A stretch of 64,000 nucleotides of DNA from Pandoraea terrae. Its GTDB lineage: Bacteria; Pseudomonadota; Gammaproteobacteria; Burkholderiales; Burkholderiaceae. This document shows, one piece after another, positions 1 through 7,468 of the stretch (positions are counted from its first letter, which is position 1; each line of letters begins with the position of its first letter). The notes under the pieces were generated by a model. That model did no database searches and was not told the DNA's origin. It was given only the letters and a program-made list of their open reading frames with translations. Location of the stretch: positions 62,001-126,000 of the forward strand of contig NZ_CABPRZ010000017.1 of the NCBI RefSeq assembly GCF_902459695.1, in the 5' to 3' direction. Position numbers and translations under genes: made by a program.

Positions 1-1
1 C

Positions 2-223
2 GCGCTGCTCGACCGTGGCCTTGCGGTCACGATCAATTCCGATGATCCGGCCTATTTCGGCGGCTACGTCAACGCCAACTACCTCGCGGCATTCGAATCG
101 CTCGACCTCACGGCGCAGGACGCCTACACGCTCGCACGCAACAGCTTCGAAGCGTCGTTCATCGACGACCGCGCCAAGCGCGCCCTGATCGGCGAACTTG
201 ACCGCTTCTGGCAGGCATCCTAG
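2..223 (+). CDS. adenosine/adenine deaminase, C-terminal end (partial)
   Basis: The window opens inside this gene; 73 residues and the stop remain. The fragment carries the stretch TINSDDPAYFGGYV, which contains the paired metal-binding and catalytic aspartates at the C-terminal end of the adenosine/adenine deaminase TIM barrel. The family hydrolyses adenosine or adenine to inosine or hypoxanthine in the cytoplasm. The wording of this motif is closer to the bacterial adenine aminohydrolase branch than to E. coli Add, but the substrate cannot be fixed from the fragment. It lies directly upstream of a purine permease and a guanine deaminase, consistent with purine salvage, and is separated from them by a hairpin terminator. 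Confidence 0.85.
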   Translation, partial: ALLDRGLAVTINSDDPAYFGGYVNANYLAAFESLDLTAQDAYTLARNSFEASFIDDRAKRALIGELDRFWQAS

Positions 224-263
224 GGCAATCCCCGAGGCGGCCTTCGCCGGCTGCCACCCCCGC

Positions 264-286
264 AAAGGCCCGCCAGACGGGCCTTT
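264..286 (+). terminator. hairpin terminator after the deaminase
   Basis: A perfect 9-bp stem (AAAGGCCCG at 264-272, CGGGCCTTT at 278-286) with a 5-nt loop lies 40 bases after the deaminase stop. There is no long T tract beyond the stem's own TTT, so termination may be partial. Confidence 0.6.
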
Positions 287-566
287 GTCACATCTGAAGC
301 GTCGCATTGGCGCGTCATCATCGCGCCATGATGCCGAACATTCCTCGCCGGAAATGGTTTCGGACGACACGGATGCTATTTTTCAGACGCGTCAAGGTGC
401 CCGTGGCGTCTGGCCCCACCGATCATGGCCAAACCCGCCGGACGCCCCCACGAACGTCCGCCCACGTTGATGCCGACCATGCGTAGTCGCGGCCTTGCGG
501 TCCTCCCGGGGACCATCGAGTGCCGAGCAATACCGTTGAAACCACAGAACACCCAGGAGACATACC
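287..566. other. intergenic region before the purine permease
   Basis: About 280 bases between the terminator and the permease start. I see no convincing coding frame; short frames here are antisense or out-of-frame. The permease ribosome-binding site (AGGAGA) ends it. No riboswitch fold was recognised. Confidence 0.5.
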
Positions 567-1997
567 ATGGACACTTCGTTCAGCCCCCCGGCCGCGGACG
601 TGGTCACGACCGGCACGAACGCCACACCGGCCAGCCATGCCGAGGCCGCGCGCCCGGCCTCGCTGCTGGACCGATATTTCAGCATCCGCGCCCTCGGTTC
701 GAGCGTGCGCACTGAAGTGATCGCAGGCATCACCACGTTTCTTGCCGCGATGTACATCATTGTCGTCAACCCGGCGATTCTGTCGTCGACCGGCATGGCG
801 TTTCCCGCCGCGCTGACGGCCACGGTCCTGATCAGCTTCCTGGGTAGCTGCGCAATGGGCCTGTACGCCCGCAATCCGGTGCTCGTCGCCCCAGGCATGG
901 GCCTCAACGCCCTGTTCGCGTTCACGATGGTCCACGGCGTAGGCATGCCGTGGCAGACGGCGCTGGGCTGTGTCTTCTGGTCCGGCATCCTGTTCGCCCT
1001 GCTCGCCGCGCTGAATGTACGCCGCTTCGTGGTCGACGCGATCCCGTCGAATCTGCGCTACGCAATTTCGTGCGGCATCGGCTTGTTCATCACGCTCATC
1101 GGGCTCGTCGACGCGAAGCTGGTGGTCGGCGATCCGGTCACGGTCGTGCGCCTGGCGCACCTGAGCCCGGCCACGGTGACATTCCTGATCGGCCTGGCGC
1201 TGACTTCTGTGCTCGTCGCCCGCCGCGTCAATGGCGCGCTGATGATCGGCATCGTCGTGACCACACTGATGTCCGTGCCGATCGGCCGTCTGTGGGGCGA
1301 CGGCAGCGCCTATTTCCCGAAGGAAATCGCTACCGCCACGCTGGTCAACTGGCACGGCTTTTTCGCCGCTCCCGACTTCTCCGGCATCGGCCAGCTCGAC
1401 CTGCTTGGCGCCCTGAAGGTCGGTTACCTGCCGTTCATCTTCGTCATGCTGTTCACTGCGTTCTTCGATACGCTCTCGACCTTCATGAGCATTGCCGAAG
1501 CCGGCAACATGAAGGACCGCGACGGCAATCCGCGCAATATGCGCCAGGCGATGATCGTCGACTCGTTCTCGGTGCTGATCTCCGGCCCGCTCGGCACGAG
1601 TCCCGCGAACGCCTACATTGAATCGGCCGCAGGTATCGCCCAGGGCGGGCGCACGGGTCTGACGGCCGTCGTTTGCGGCTTGATGTTCCTGCCGTTCCTG
1701 TTCCTGTCGCCGATGCTCTCGCTGGTGCCGGCCATTGCAACCGCACCCGCGTTGATTCTCGTCGGCGTATTCATGATGGAATCAGTCGCGCGCATCGAGT
1801 GGCACCGCATGGACGAGGCCATTCCGAGTTTCATCGCGCTCGTCATGATCCCGATTTCGTATTCGATCACCGACGGCATCGCCTATAGTTTCCTTGCATT
1901 CGTCGTGCTCAAGCTGTTCACCGGCCGTGCGAAGGAAATCAAACCGGCGATGTGGGTCGTCGCCGCCCTCGCCGTGCTGTTGTTGACGCAAATGTAA
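567..1997 (+). CDS. NCS2-family purine permease (AzgA/PbuG type)
   Basis: A 476-residue inner-membrane protein with about 12-14 hydrophobic segments. The N-terminal core includes a NPAILSSTG-like stretch and the late signature ESAAGIAQGGRTGLTAV lies near residues 345-365; both are typical of the AzgA-like branch (adenine, guanine, hypoxanthine:H+ symporters) of the NCS2/NAT superfamily. The start is supported by AGGAGA seven bases upstream. The guanine deaminase begins one base after its stop, so the two are almost certainly cotranscribed, which fits import of guanine or related bases. The exact purine is inferred from context. Confidence 0.9.
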   Translation: MDTSFSPPAADVVTTGTNATPASHAEAARPASLLDRYFSIRALGSSVRTEVIAGITTFLAAMYIIVVNPAILSSTGMAFPAALTATVLISFLGSCAMGLYARNPVLVAPGMGLNALFAFTMVHGVGMPWQTALGCVFWSGILFALLAALNVRRFVVDAIPSNLRYAISCGIGLFITLIGLVDAKLVVGDPVTVVRLAHLSPATVTFLIGLALTSVLVARRVNGALMIGIVVTTLMSVPIGRLWGDGSAYFPKEIATATLVNWHGFFAAPDFSGIGQLDLLGALKVGYLPFIFVMLFTAFFDTLSTFMSIAEAGNMKDRDGNPRNMRQAMIVDSFSVLISGPLGTSPANAYIESAAGIAQGGRTGLTAVVCGLMFLPFLFLSPMLSLVPAIATAPALILVGVFMMESVARIEWHRMDEAIPSFIALVMIPISYSITDGIAYSFLAFVVLKLFTGRAKEIKPAMWVVAALAVLLLTQM

Positions 1998-1998
1998 C

Positions 1999-3360
1999 GT
2001 GACAGAGACACCGAATATGTCCGCATCGCCCCAAAAACAAGCTGGCCGCCGCGCGTTCCGCGCACAACTGCTGTACTTCGCGCACGATCCCGCACGCGCC
2101 TCGCTCGACGGCACGCCCGGCACTATCTACTATCGCGACGGCCTGCTCGTCGTCGACGACGGCCGCGTCGTTGCCGTCGGCGACTACGATCGGTTGGCAC
2201 CGACGCTCGCCGACGGCACGCCGGTCGAAGATTTGCGAGACAAGCTGATCGCGCCCGGCTTTATCGATACGCACATTCACTACCCGCAGACCGACATCAT
2301 CGCCTCGCCCGCGCCCGGTCTGCTGCCGTGGCTCGAGACGTACACGTTTCCGGCCGAGCGCCGATTCGAGAATCCGGAGCACGCGGCAGCCGTCGCGAAG
2401 TTCTTCCTCGACGAACTGCTGCGCGGCGGCACGACCAGCGCGCTGGTCTATTGCACCGTGCATCCGCAATCTGCCGAGGCGTTCTTCACGGAAAGCCATG
2501 CACGCAATCTGCGCATGGTGGCCGGCAAGGTGATGATGGACCGCAATTGTCCGGAATTCCTGCGCGACACGGCCGAGCAAGGCGGGCGCGACAGCGAATC
2601 GCTGATCCAGCGGTGGCATCAACGGGGACGCCAGATGTACGCCCTGACACCGCGCTTCGCGCCGACCTCGACGGAAGCGCAGTTGGGCGTCTGCGGCGAG
2701 TTGGCGCAACGCTATCAGGACGTGTTCATCCAGAGCCACGTCGCGGAAAACACCGACGAAGTCGAGTGGGTGAAGGCGCTGTTCCCGGGCCACCGCAGCT
2801 ATCTGGATGTGTATGACCACTATGGCCTGCTGCGCCGCCGCGCGGTGTACGGCCATTGCATCTGGCTCGACGAGACCGACCGGCGCCGCATGTTCGAAAC
2901 GGGCGCCGTGGCGGCGCATTGCCCGACGTCGAACCAGTTCCTCGGCAGCGGCCTGTTCGATTTCGCGGCGGCCGAAGCGACGCGCATGCCGGTGGCACTG
3001 GCGACCGATGTGGGCGGCGGTTCGTCGTTCTCGATGTTGCAGACGATGAACGAGGCGCACAAGGTGGCGCGTCTTTCCGGCTATCACCTGACGGCCGAGC
3101 GCATGTTCTATCTGGCGACGGAAGGCGCGGCGCGCGCACTCGACCTCGGCGGGCAGATCGGTACGCTGGCCGAAGGGGCCGAAGCGGACTTCATTGTGCT
3201 CGATCCGAAAGCCACGCCATTGCTGGCACGCCGCACAGCGCAAGCCGAATCGCTCGAAGAGTTGCTGTTCGCGTTCGCGCTGCTTGGCGACGACCGCGCA
3301 ATCTCGGCGACGTATGCCGCAGGCAAGCCGGTTCACCGCCGGGAAGCCGCTCAGCATTGA
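1999..3360 (+). CDS. guaD: guanine deaminase
   Basis: A 453-residue amidohydrolase that converts guanine to xanthine plus ammonia. Zinc-binding residues are visible: HxH at residues 92 and 94 (DTHIHY), His247 in SHVAEN, His286 in YGHCIWL and Asp337 in ATDVGGG. The segment HCPTSNQFLGSGLF is a guanine-deaminase signature. The frame opens with GTG one base after the permease stop; an in-frame ATG at 2017 is the alternative start. It works with the upstream permease in purine salvage and nitrogen acquisition. A strong terminator follows. Confidence 0.95.
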   Translation: MTETPNMSASPQKQAGRRAFRAQLLYFAHDPARASLDGTPGTIYYRDGLLVVDDGRVVAVGDYDRLAPTLADGTPVEDLRDKLIAPGFIDTHIHYPQTDIIASPAPGLLPWLETYTFPAERRFENPEHAAAVAKFFLDELLRGGTTSALVYCTVHPQSAEAFFTESHARNLRMVAGKVMMDRNCPEFLRDTAEQGGRDSESLIQRWHQRGRQMYALTPRFAPTSTEAQLGVCGELAQRYQDVFIQSHVAENTDEVEWVKALFPGHRSYLDVYDHYGLLRRRAVYGHCIWLDETDRRRMFETGAVAAHCPTSNQFLGSGLFDFAAAEATRMPVALATDVGGGSSFSMLQTMNEAHKVARLSGYHLTAERMFYLATEGAARALDLGGQIGTLAEGAEADFIVLDPKATPLLARRTAQAESLEELLFAFALLGDDRAISATYAAGKPVHRREAAQH

Positions 3361-3447
3361 TATCGAATACGATGCCGTCGCCTGGGGGGGTGGCGGCATC
3401 GGCAACACCCCGCGGCGTGCAAGGGGCGCGCGGCAGGGGATCTCCTT

Positions 3448-3474
3448 GGGCAGCCGCTTGGCTGCCCTTTTTTT
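3448..3474 (+). terminator. intrinsic terminator of the purine operon
   Basis: Perfect 8-bp stem GGGCAGCC / GGCTGCCC (3448-3455 and 3460-3467) with a GCTT loop, followed by seven T residues (3468-3474). Confidence 0.9.
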
Positions 3475-3490
3475 ATTGCGGGTCCGATGC

Positions 3491-3496
3491 TATAAT
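3491..3496 (+). promoter_or_regulatory. -10 box upstream of the Mn riboswitch
   Basis: A perfect TATAAT lies between the guaD terminator and the riboswitch aptamer, well placed to start the leader transcript close to the aptamer. No good -35 hexamer is seen at 17 bases; the upstream region is the T-rich tail of the terminator. Confidence 0.6.
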
Positions 3497-3507
3497 CCGC
3501 GTCGATT

Positions 3508-3640
3508 CATTGGGGAGTAGCCGCCCTGTCGTCACGACAGGGGTGCGCGTCAACAGACTTGGCCGAAGGGTTCTGACTTTGGCTATGGCGCGTACAGCCT
3601 CGGGCCTGGCGAGACCGATGACGACACTTCCGCCATCCGG
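3508..3640 (+). ncRNA. yybP-ykoY manganese riboswitch
   Basis: The hallmark segments appear in order: GGGGAGTAGCC (from 3512), a small hairpin (CCTGTCGTCACGACAGG), GCGTCAACA and ACTTGGCC around 3545-3564, then GGCCTGGCGAGACCG (about 3603-3617). This matches the yybP-ykoY family, a known Mn2+ sensor that turns on Mn exporters. The rest of the leader (hairpin-forming sequence to 3650) would be the expression platform, close to the ribosome-binding site of the gene below. The identification is by motif recognition; the 3' boundary is approximate. Confidence 0.85.
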
Positions 3641-3696
3641 GCCGGGAAGCGTTGTCATTGGTGCGTTCAGCATTCGGCCCGGCGGAGAACTACAAG

Positions 3697-4257
3697 GTGT
3701 CCCCTTTCCTCGTCTCGACCGGTGTGGTCGCGCTTGCCGAAATCGGCGATAAGACCCAACTGCTGTCCCTCGTGCTCGCGGCGCGCTTCAGGAAGCCCGT
3801 TCCGATCATTCTCGGCATTTTCGCGTCCACGCTGCTCAATCACGCCGGCGCCGGCGCCGTCGGCCAATGGCTCGCCACCGCCATCAGTCCGCAAATCATG
3901 CGCTGGGCCATCGTGGCCTCGTTCCTGTCCATGGCCATCTGGATTCTCGTGCCGGACAAGCTCGACGAAGACGAATCCGCCACGCGGCGTCACTGGGGCG
4001 TGTTCGGCACGACCGTCGTCACCTTCTTCCTCGCGGAAATGGGCGACAAGACGCAGATCGCAACGGTCATGCTCGCGGCGCGCTTCCATGATTTCGTCGG
4101 CGTCGTCGCGGGCACCACGCTCGGCATGATGCTCGCCAACGTCCCCGCCGTGCTGCTCGGCCACAAATTCGCCGACCGCTTGCCTACGCGCGCAGTGCAT
4201 GCGGTCGCCGCCGTGATCTTTGCGGTGCTCGGTGTGCTTGCCATTGTGCAGGGCTGA
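3697..4257 (+). CDS. TMEM165/GDT1 (UPF0016) family cation exporter, probably Mn2+
   Basis: A 186-residue inner-membrane protein with six predicted transmembrane helices in two homologous halves. Each half carries the family signature E-x-G-D-K-T: LAEIGDKTQ with Glu at residue 15 and LAEMGDKTQ with Glu at 114. Such proteins (bacterial MneA-like, eukaryotic TMEM165/Gdt1) move Mn2+/Ca2+ against H+. The frame stays open further upstream, but GTG at 3697 is chosen because GGCGGAG precedes it by 9 bases and the signature then sits at the usual place. The upstream Mn2+ riboswitch strongly supports a manganese-efflux role. Confidence 0.9.
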   Translation: MSPFLVSTGVVALAEIGDKTQLLSLVLAARFRKPVPIILGIFASTLLNHAGAGAVGQWLATAISPQIMRWAIVASFLSMAIWILVPDKLDEDESATRRHWGVFGTTVVTFFLAEMGDKTQIATVMLAARFHDFVGVVAGTTLGMMLANVPAVLLGHKFADRLPTRAVHAVAAVIFAVLGVLAIVQG

Positions 4258-4551
4258 CGACGCGGTTATCAAACCGGCCGCCCCGGGCGCACACTTTCAT
4301 AGGCAGAAACCTCGCTGGACCCCGCTCCCGCGAGCAATCCATTGTGCAATTCATCCGGGAATCGTCCCAAAATGAGGCCGATCCTATTGGCCGATCGCGC
4401 AAAGCGATGTATTTCTGCCGTTCCATTATCGGTGACTTTCTGCCAGAAACGGGAGTGACATGGCTCAAGTCGGCCATGTCCTTCTCGTCACATTCTCGCG
4501 GATCACAGTCACCGGTCGTCTGTTGTGGGCCAAAGGGAAATATCAGTTTCG
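4258..4551. other. intergenic region before the T6SS accessory genes
   Basis: About 290 bases without a credible gene; it marks the entry into a patch with lower GC and less biased codon use than its surroundings. No terminator with a T tract and no recombination site was recognised. Confidence 0.4.
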
Positions 4552-5103
4552 ATGAGACGCAGCTATCTGAAAGTGGGCGACAAGTCCTCATGCGACGGAA
4601 CCGTGGTTGAGGGCATCCCGTTCATGATTCATCACGGCACCCCGCTGACGTTTCTGGGCGCTGCCGTGAACTGCCCGTCGTGCAAGTCGACCGGCCGGAT
4701 TGGCGGCAAGGGGCCTCGCCTGCAATACGACTTCATGGGCAGGCAACCTGCGATGGAAGGCGATATCTGCATATGCAAATGCGACCCGCCTCCGGTGATG
4801 TTCGCTTCTCAAAGTGACATGTTCCAGATATTCGAATCCAACGATTTAGCGGGCAAAGGGTTGGATTCGGCGGGCGAAGCGGGCGCGGCCAGCGGCGCAG
4901 CAGAGGCGTCGGCCCCGGTTCCGAACGTTGATGATTGGTTCGTCATTCGCGATGCAAGTGGACGTGCCGTTGCCAATACTGGGTACACGATTCAGCGCGC
5001 ATCGGGCGAGACCGAACGTGGAACGACCGACGCATCAGGGCGAACGCACCTGCTGTCGTCTGAAACCGATCTGGACAGCGTCACTGTCGATCTGGCGGGA
5101 TAA
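4552..5103 (+). CDS. PAAR-domain protein with C-terminal transthyretin-like domain (T6SS spike tip)
   Basis: A 183-residue protein. Residues 1-90 resemble the PAAR fold that caps the VgrG spike of type VI secretion systems: it starts RRSYLKVGDKSSCDG, has the TPLTFLGAAVNCPSC turn, then MGRQPAMEGDICICKC, with several Cys/His that could hold the tip metal. After a Gly/Ala/Ser-rich linker (about 100-122) a domain DDWFVIRDASGRAVANTGY ... TTDASGRTHLL resembles the transthyretin-like extension seen in some PAAR proteins, which can carry an effector. The ATG at 4552 is preferred over 4525 because the PAAR fold starts immediately. The next two genes follow on the same strand and are likely its cargo and antidote. 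No T6SS core genes are in the window. Confidence 0.8.
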   Translation: MRRSYLKVGDKSSCDGTVVEGIPFMIHHGTPLTFLGAAVNCPSCKSTGRIGGKGPRLQYDFMGRQPAMEGDICICKCDPPPVMFASQSDMFQIFESNDLAGKGLDSAGEAGAASGAAEASAPVPNVDDWFVIRDASGRAVANTGYTIQRASGETERGTTDASGRTHLLSSETDLDSVTVDLAG

Positions 5104-5157
5104 GTACGAAACGCATTGGCTGCCGATGTGTGATGCCACAGCTTTCACGAGGAATCG

Positions 5158-6306
5158 ATGACGGACTGCTTCAAAGATCATGAGTGCGATAAACAGGCGC
5201 TGAACAAGAACACCAAGGCGATTTCAGAATGCAAGCAATATTTCACGGAACGAAACGGGCGTAAGGGTAGAGTGACCGAAGTGCCGGTGCTGACGTGCGC
5301 TTGCATATGGCGGGCATACCAGAAGGAGGCCGAGGAAATTGTGGCGCCGGGCGGCAAGCTGATTGCTGACCCCAAGGCGCGCAATCGCGCCATCAATGCC
5401 GCCTACGCAAATTTGTGGCTGCATGATCGACGTTTTCAATGGGCGGGTTTGGCGGCTTTTGCATCCAAGCAAGTCGGCTGCGGCTTGTTGCATGCGTCGG
5501 AATCAATGGAGAAAATGCAGGCCGAGCACGAGGCACTCGAACGTGCGATGAACACCGCCAAACCGCGTTGGAGCTTTCGGAACTGGTTTCGTATCGGCAA
5601 GCTTGACGAACAGGCGGAGCGCGATTACAAAGAGGCCCGCCGCAATAATCCGGTGCCAAGCGCCGACATACGGCGGGATGGCGAATCGCTCTCGGTCCTC
5701 CAACGGCAATACAAGCATGTGTATGAAATGCTGGCGATGGGCAATACGACGCTGTTCCTGGACGTGTTCCCGCTGCATGCTTTTTACAAGAAGCGGGGGT
5801 TGAAGGAGCTTAAGACCTGTCTGCCGGCACGCGTGAAGATAGCGAATGATCCGAGGTTCCCTATTTTGTGGCCAATTGGGAACAGGCTCGAATTCGGCGT
5901 TGACCATGAGCAGATCCTGAAAGCCTTCGAGGCTATCGACAAGTGGAAGATCGCCGAGAGCGTTAAGTTTCTAGCTGAACACGAGCAAATCAACATCCTG
6001 CAACCGACAATGTACGACGACCGGCAACTGGTAGCGCTGTTGCGCGGTAACCATCTATCCTACGTCACAGGCTTTCCTACGGGCGTGGCGGAAGCCATCG
6101 AGCTGACGCTGACCAGTCAGTGCCACCGAGTCTCTGACGGGCGCACCATCGGCTTCGGCGACAACCCGATTGCCAACCTGGCCGACTTCAACCAGCGCAT
6201 GCCTTTTGTGCTCAAGGCAGCAGAGCGCTTTGACCAAATGTTGAATACGGGAAATCACGCAGTGCTTCAGCAGTCGATCCGGGAGATTTCCCGGGGCTCG
6301 CGATGA
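5158..6306 (+). CDS. candidate T6SS effector, DUF2515-like
   Basis: A 382-residue soluble, Cys-rich and charged protein with no signal peptide. I do not recognise a catalytic motif with confidence. Conserved-looking stretches are NRAINAAYANLWLHDRRFQW followed by AGLAAFASKQVGCGLLHA (about residues 78-118) and FPILWPIGNRLEFGVDHEQI (about 238-258); these recall proteins annotated as DUF2515 next to PAAR genes, a recollection not checked. It begins 54 bases after the PAAR gene and overlaps the next gene by 4 bases (ATGA), a typical PAAR-effector-immunity layout. Its last about 40 residues are repeated in an orphan fragment downstream (6930-7061). Toxin activity is inference from position. Confidence 0.55.
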   Translation: MTDCFKDHECDKQALNKNTKAISECKQYFTERNGRKGRVTEVPVLTCACIWRAYQKEAEEIVAPGGKLIADPKARNRAINAAYANLWLHDRRFQWAGLAAFASKQVGCGLLHASESMEKMQAEHEALERAMNTAKPRWSFRNWFRIGKLDEQAERDYKEARRNNPVPSADIRRDGESLSVLQRQYKHVYEMLAMGNTTLFLDVFPLHAFYKKRGLKELKTCLPARVKIANDPRFPILWPIGNRLEFGVDHEQILKAFEAIDKWKIAESVKFLAEHEQINILQPTMYDDRQLVALLRGNHLSYVTGFPTGVAEAIELTLTSQCHRVSDGRTIGFGDNPIANLADFNQRMPFVLKAAERFDQMLNTGNHAVLQQSIREISRGSR

Positions 6307-6923
6307 ATTGGCCACTCCGAATCGGCTGGCGGCGCTGCGTGCTGGGAATTGCCGCCGTCGCTATCCTCGCGCTGGCAACGGTGCGCCTGATTGGCCACGT
6401 TCAATCGGGCGAGCCGGAAATCGCTCTGGTGATTGGTGAGCCTTGGGAGACTATGCGCCTGCGCTCTAGCGCGGCAATTGATCGGGCGCTTCCAAACGAG
6501 ATTTGGTACAACGTCCCGAAGTCGGATGCTCGCCTACGCTTCACGGACCCACAATATGGGTTTATGACACCGCTGGCTCGCTTCTTTACGGTTAGCTATG
6601 AGCGAGGCATCGTACGTAGCGTGCGCATGTCTCCCCAAATTGAACCGCTGCTGCTCGACGACGCGCTCAAAATCGTGCTGGACTTGCAGGAGCAGTGGCG
6701 TCGGGGCGGCTGGCAGCCGATGTTCGCCGAGGAGTGGCCGGCCTTTGCCGACACCGCACAGTGGCGCGCTCAATTGCAAGCTTGTAAGAGCAGTAAGACG
6801 TACTGGCAGGCAGATAGCAAGTACCAAACGTTAGTGACCATCGCGTGTTTTCAGGACGATAGGCACCCCGACGAAGAGCGGTACCTCATCACGCTTGCGC
6901 TCGCAAAACCGTGGTCGAAGTAG
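6303..6923 (+). CDS. membrane-anchored protein, candidate immunity protein to the upstream effector
   Basis: A 206-residue protein with a single N-terminal hydrophobic segment (about residues 11-30) after a basic start, without a lipobox or obvious signal-peptidase I site; the rest should lie in the periplasm. No family recognised. The start overlaps the stop of the candidate effector (ATGA), so the two are translationally coupled. In effector operons such a partner usually protects the producer; a periplasmic antidote would imply a toxin that acts in the periplasm. That is inference; a simple accessory protein cannot be excluded. Confidence 0.5.
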   Translation: MNWPLRIGWRRCVLGIAAVAILALATVRLIGHVQSGEPEIALVIGEPWETMRLRSSAAIDRALPNEIWYNVPKSDARLRFTDPQYGFMTPLARFFTVSYERGIVRSVRMSPQIEPLLLDDALKIVLDLQEQWRRGGWQPMFAEEWPAFADTAQWRAQLQACKSSKTYWQADSKYQTLVTIACFQDDRHPDEERYLITLALAKPWSK

Positions 6924-6929
6924 CGCGCA

Positions 6930-7061
6930 TTGGATTCGCGCGTCGACCTGCCCGCCATCAACCAGCGCATGCCATATGTGCTCAAGGCAGCAGAACGATT
7001 CGACCATATACTCAAAATTGAGCATTGCCCGCTGCTGAATGATCGTTTCCGGCTGAGATAG
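6930..7061 (+). pseudogene. orphan C-terminal fragment of the effector (tail duplication)
   Basis: Just after the immunity gene an open frame reads LPAINQRMPYVLKAAERFD... to a TAG at 7059-7061. It mirrors the effector's own C-terminal end (FNQRMPFVLKAAERFD). At the DNA level 6960-7010 matches 6190-6240 at 44 of 51 positions by eye. There is no start codon or ribosome-binding site in front. It is best explained as the remnant of a second effector allele left by recombination, or the tail of a displaced toxin. Confidence 0.75.
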
Positions 7062-7096
7062 GATTTTTGGTAATTTACGCCGCTGCTCGGATAAAG

Positions 7097-7136
7097 CTGA
7101 TCCACGTTTCGGCTTTTGTCCCAATGCGTGGATCAG
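7097..7136. repeat. perfect 10-bp inverted repeat
   Basis: CTGATCCACG at 7097-7106 and CGTGGATCAG at 7127-7136, spaced by 20 bases. There is no T tract. It separates the effector remnant from the structured RNA and could be a terminator-like hairpin or a recombination scar. Confidence 0.6.
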
Positions 7137-7183
7137 ACGAATCCGAAAGTCGCGGGAATCGTTTAGATTCTTGGGTTTACGGG

Positions 7184-7212
7184 TTGTGCCAGACTGCTTG
7201 CCTGTCTACACT
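7184..7212 (+). promoter_or_regulatory. weak candidate promoter for the C4-like RNA
   Basis: TTGTGC (7184-7189), 17 bases, TACACT (7207-7212). The spacing is ideal and the hexamers are only partly consensus. It would start transcription just before the complementary segments described next. Confidence 0.35.
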
Positions 7213-7218
7213 GGGTTC

Positions 7219-7430
7219 GTCGCGTTAAACAAGCGCGACCAGGTTTGACGACCTGAAACCGTAAATGGGGGCGAACGGCTGCGCTTTGCGGCCGACCTCG
7301 CCCTGGCATTGGATCGCTCTACTTTGGGCGGGCCTATGCGAGGACTCCCTCGGGAGTACCGGTGTTCCATTTACGGATCGGGTCGTCAACCTCGCCTAGT
7401 GCCCGCCCGCCCCAGCCATTGCGGCTGGGC
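7219..7430 (+). ncRNA. C4/P4-CI-like antisense RNA leader
   Basis: The core (7326-7408) folds by eye into nested stems: GGGCGGGC (7326-7333) with GCCCGCCC (7401-7408), GCGAGG (7338-7343) with CCTCGC (7390-7395), and hairpin ACTCCC-TC-GGGAGT (7344-7357). The unpaired part begins CCGGTGTTCC and ends TCAACCT, as in C4 RNA of phages P1/P7 and CI RNA of P4. Two blocks in it are complementary to an upstream segment: 7367-7376 with 7259-7268 (10 bp) and 7381-7388 with 7246-7253 (8 bp), like the seqA/seqB pairing of P4. Extra hairpins lie at 7219-7239 and 7411-7429. No phage genes surround it; it leads into the 96-residue gene. Family assignment is from memory of the motif. Confidence 0.65.
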
Positions 7431-7468
7431 GTACGGGGAAACGTAGCTGCTTTGCACGAGGTATCCGT

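Noticed and set aside
1939-3408. 489-codon open frame antisense to guaD
   Set aside because: Shadow frame; guaD carries all the zinc ligands and follows the permease by one base.
4552-7061. Whole accessory patch as a prophage or integrative element
   Set aside because: No integrase, capsid, recombination site pair or tRNA at its borders; only T6SS-type genes and an RNA element are seen.
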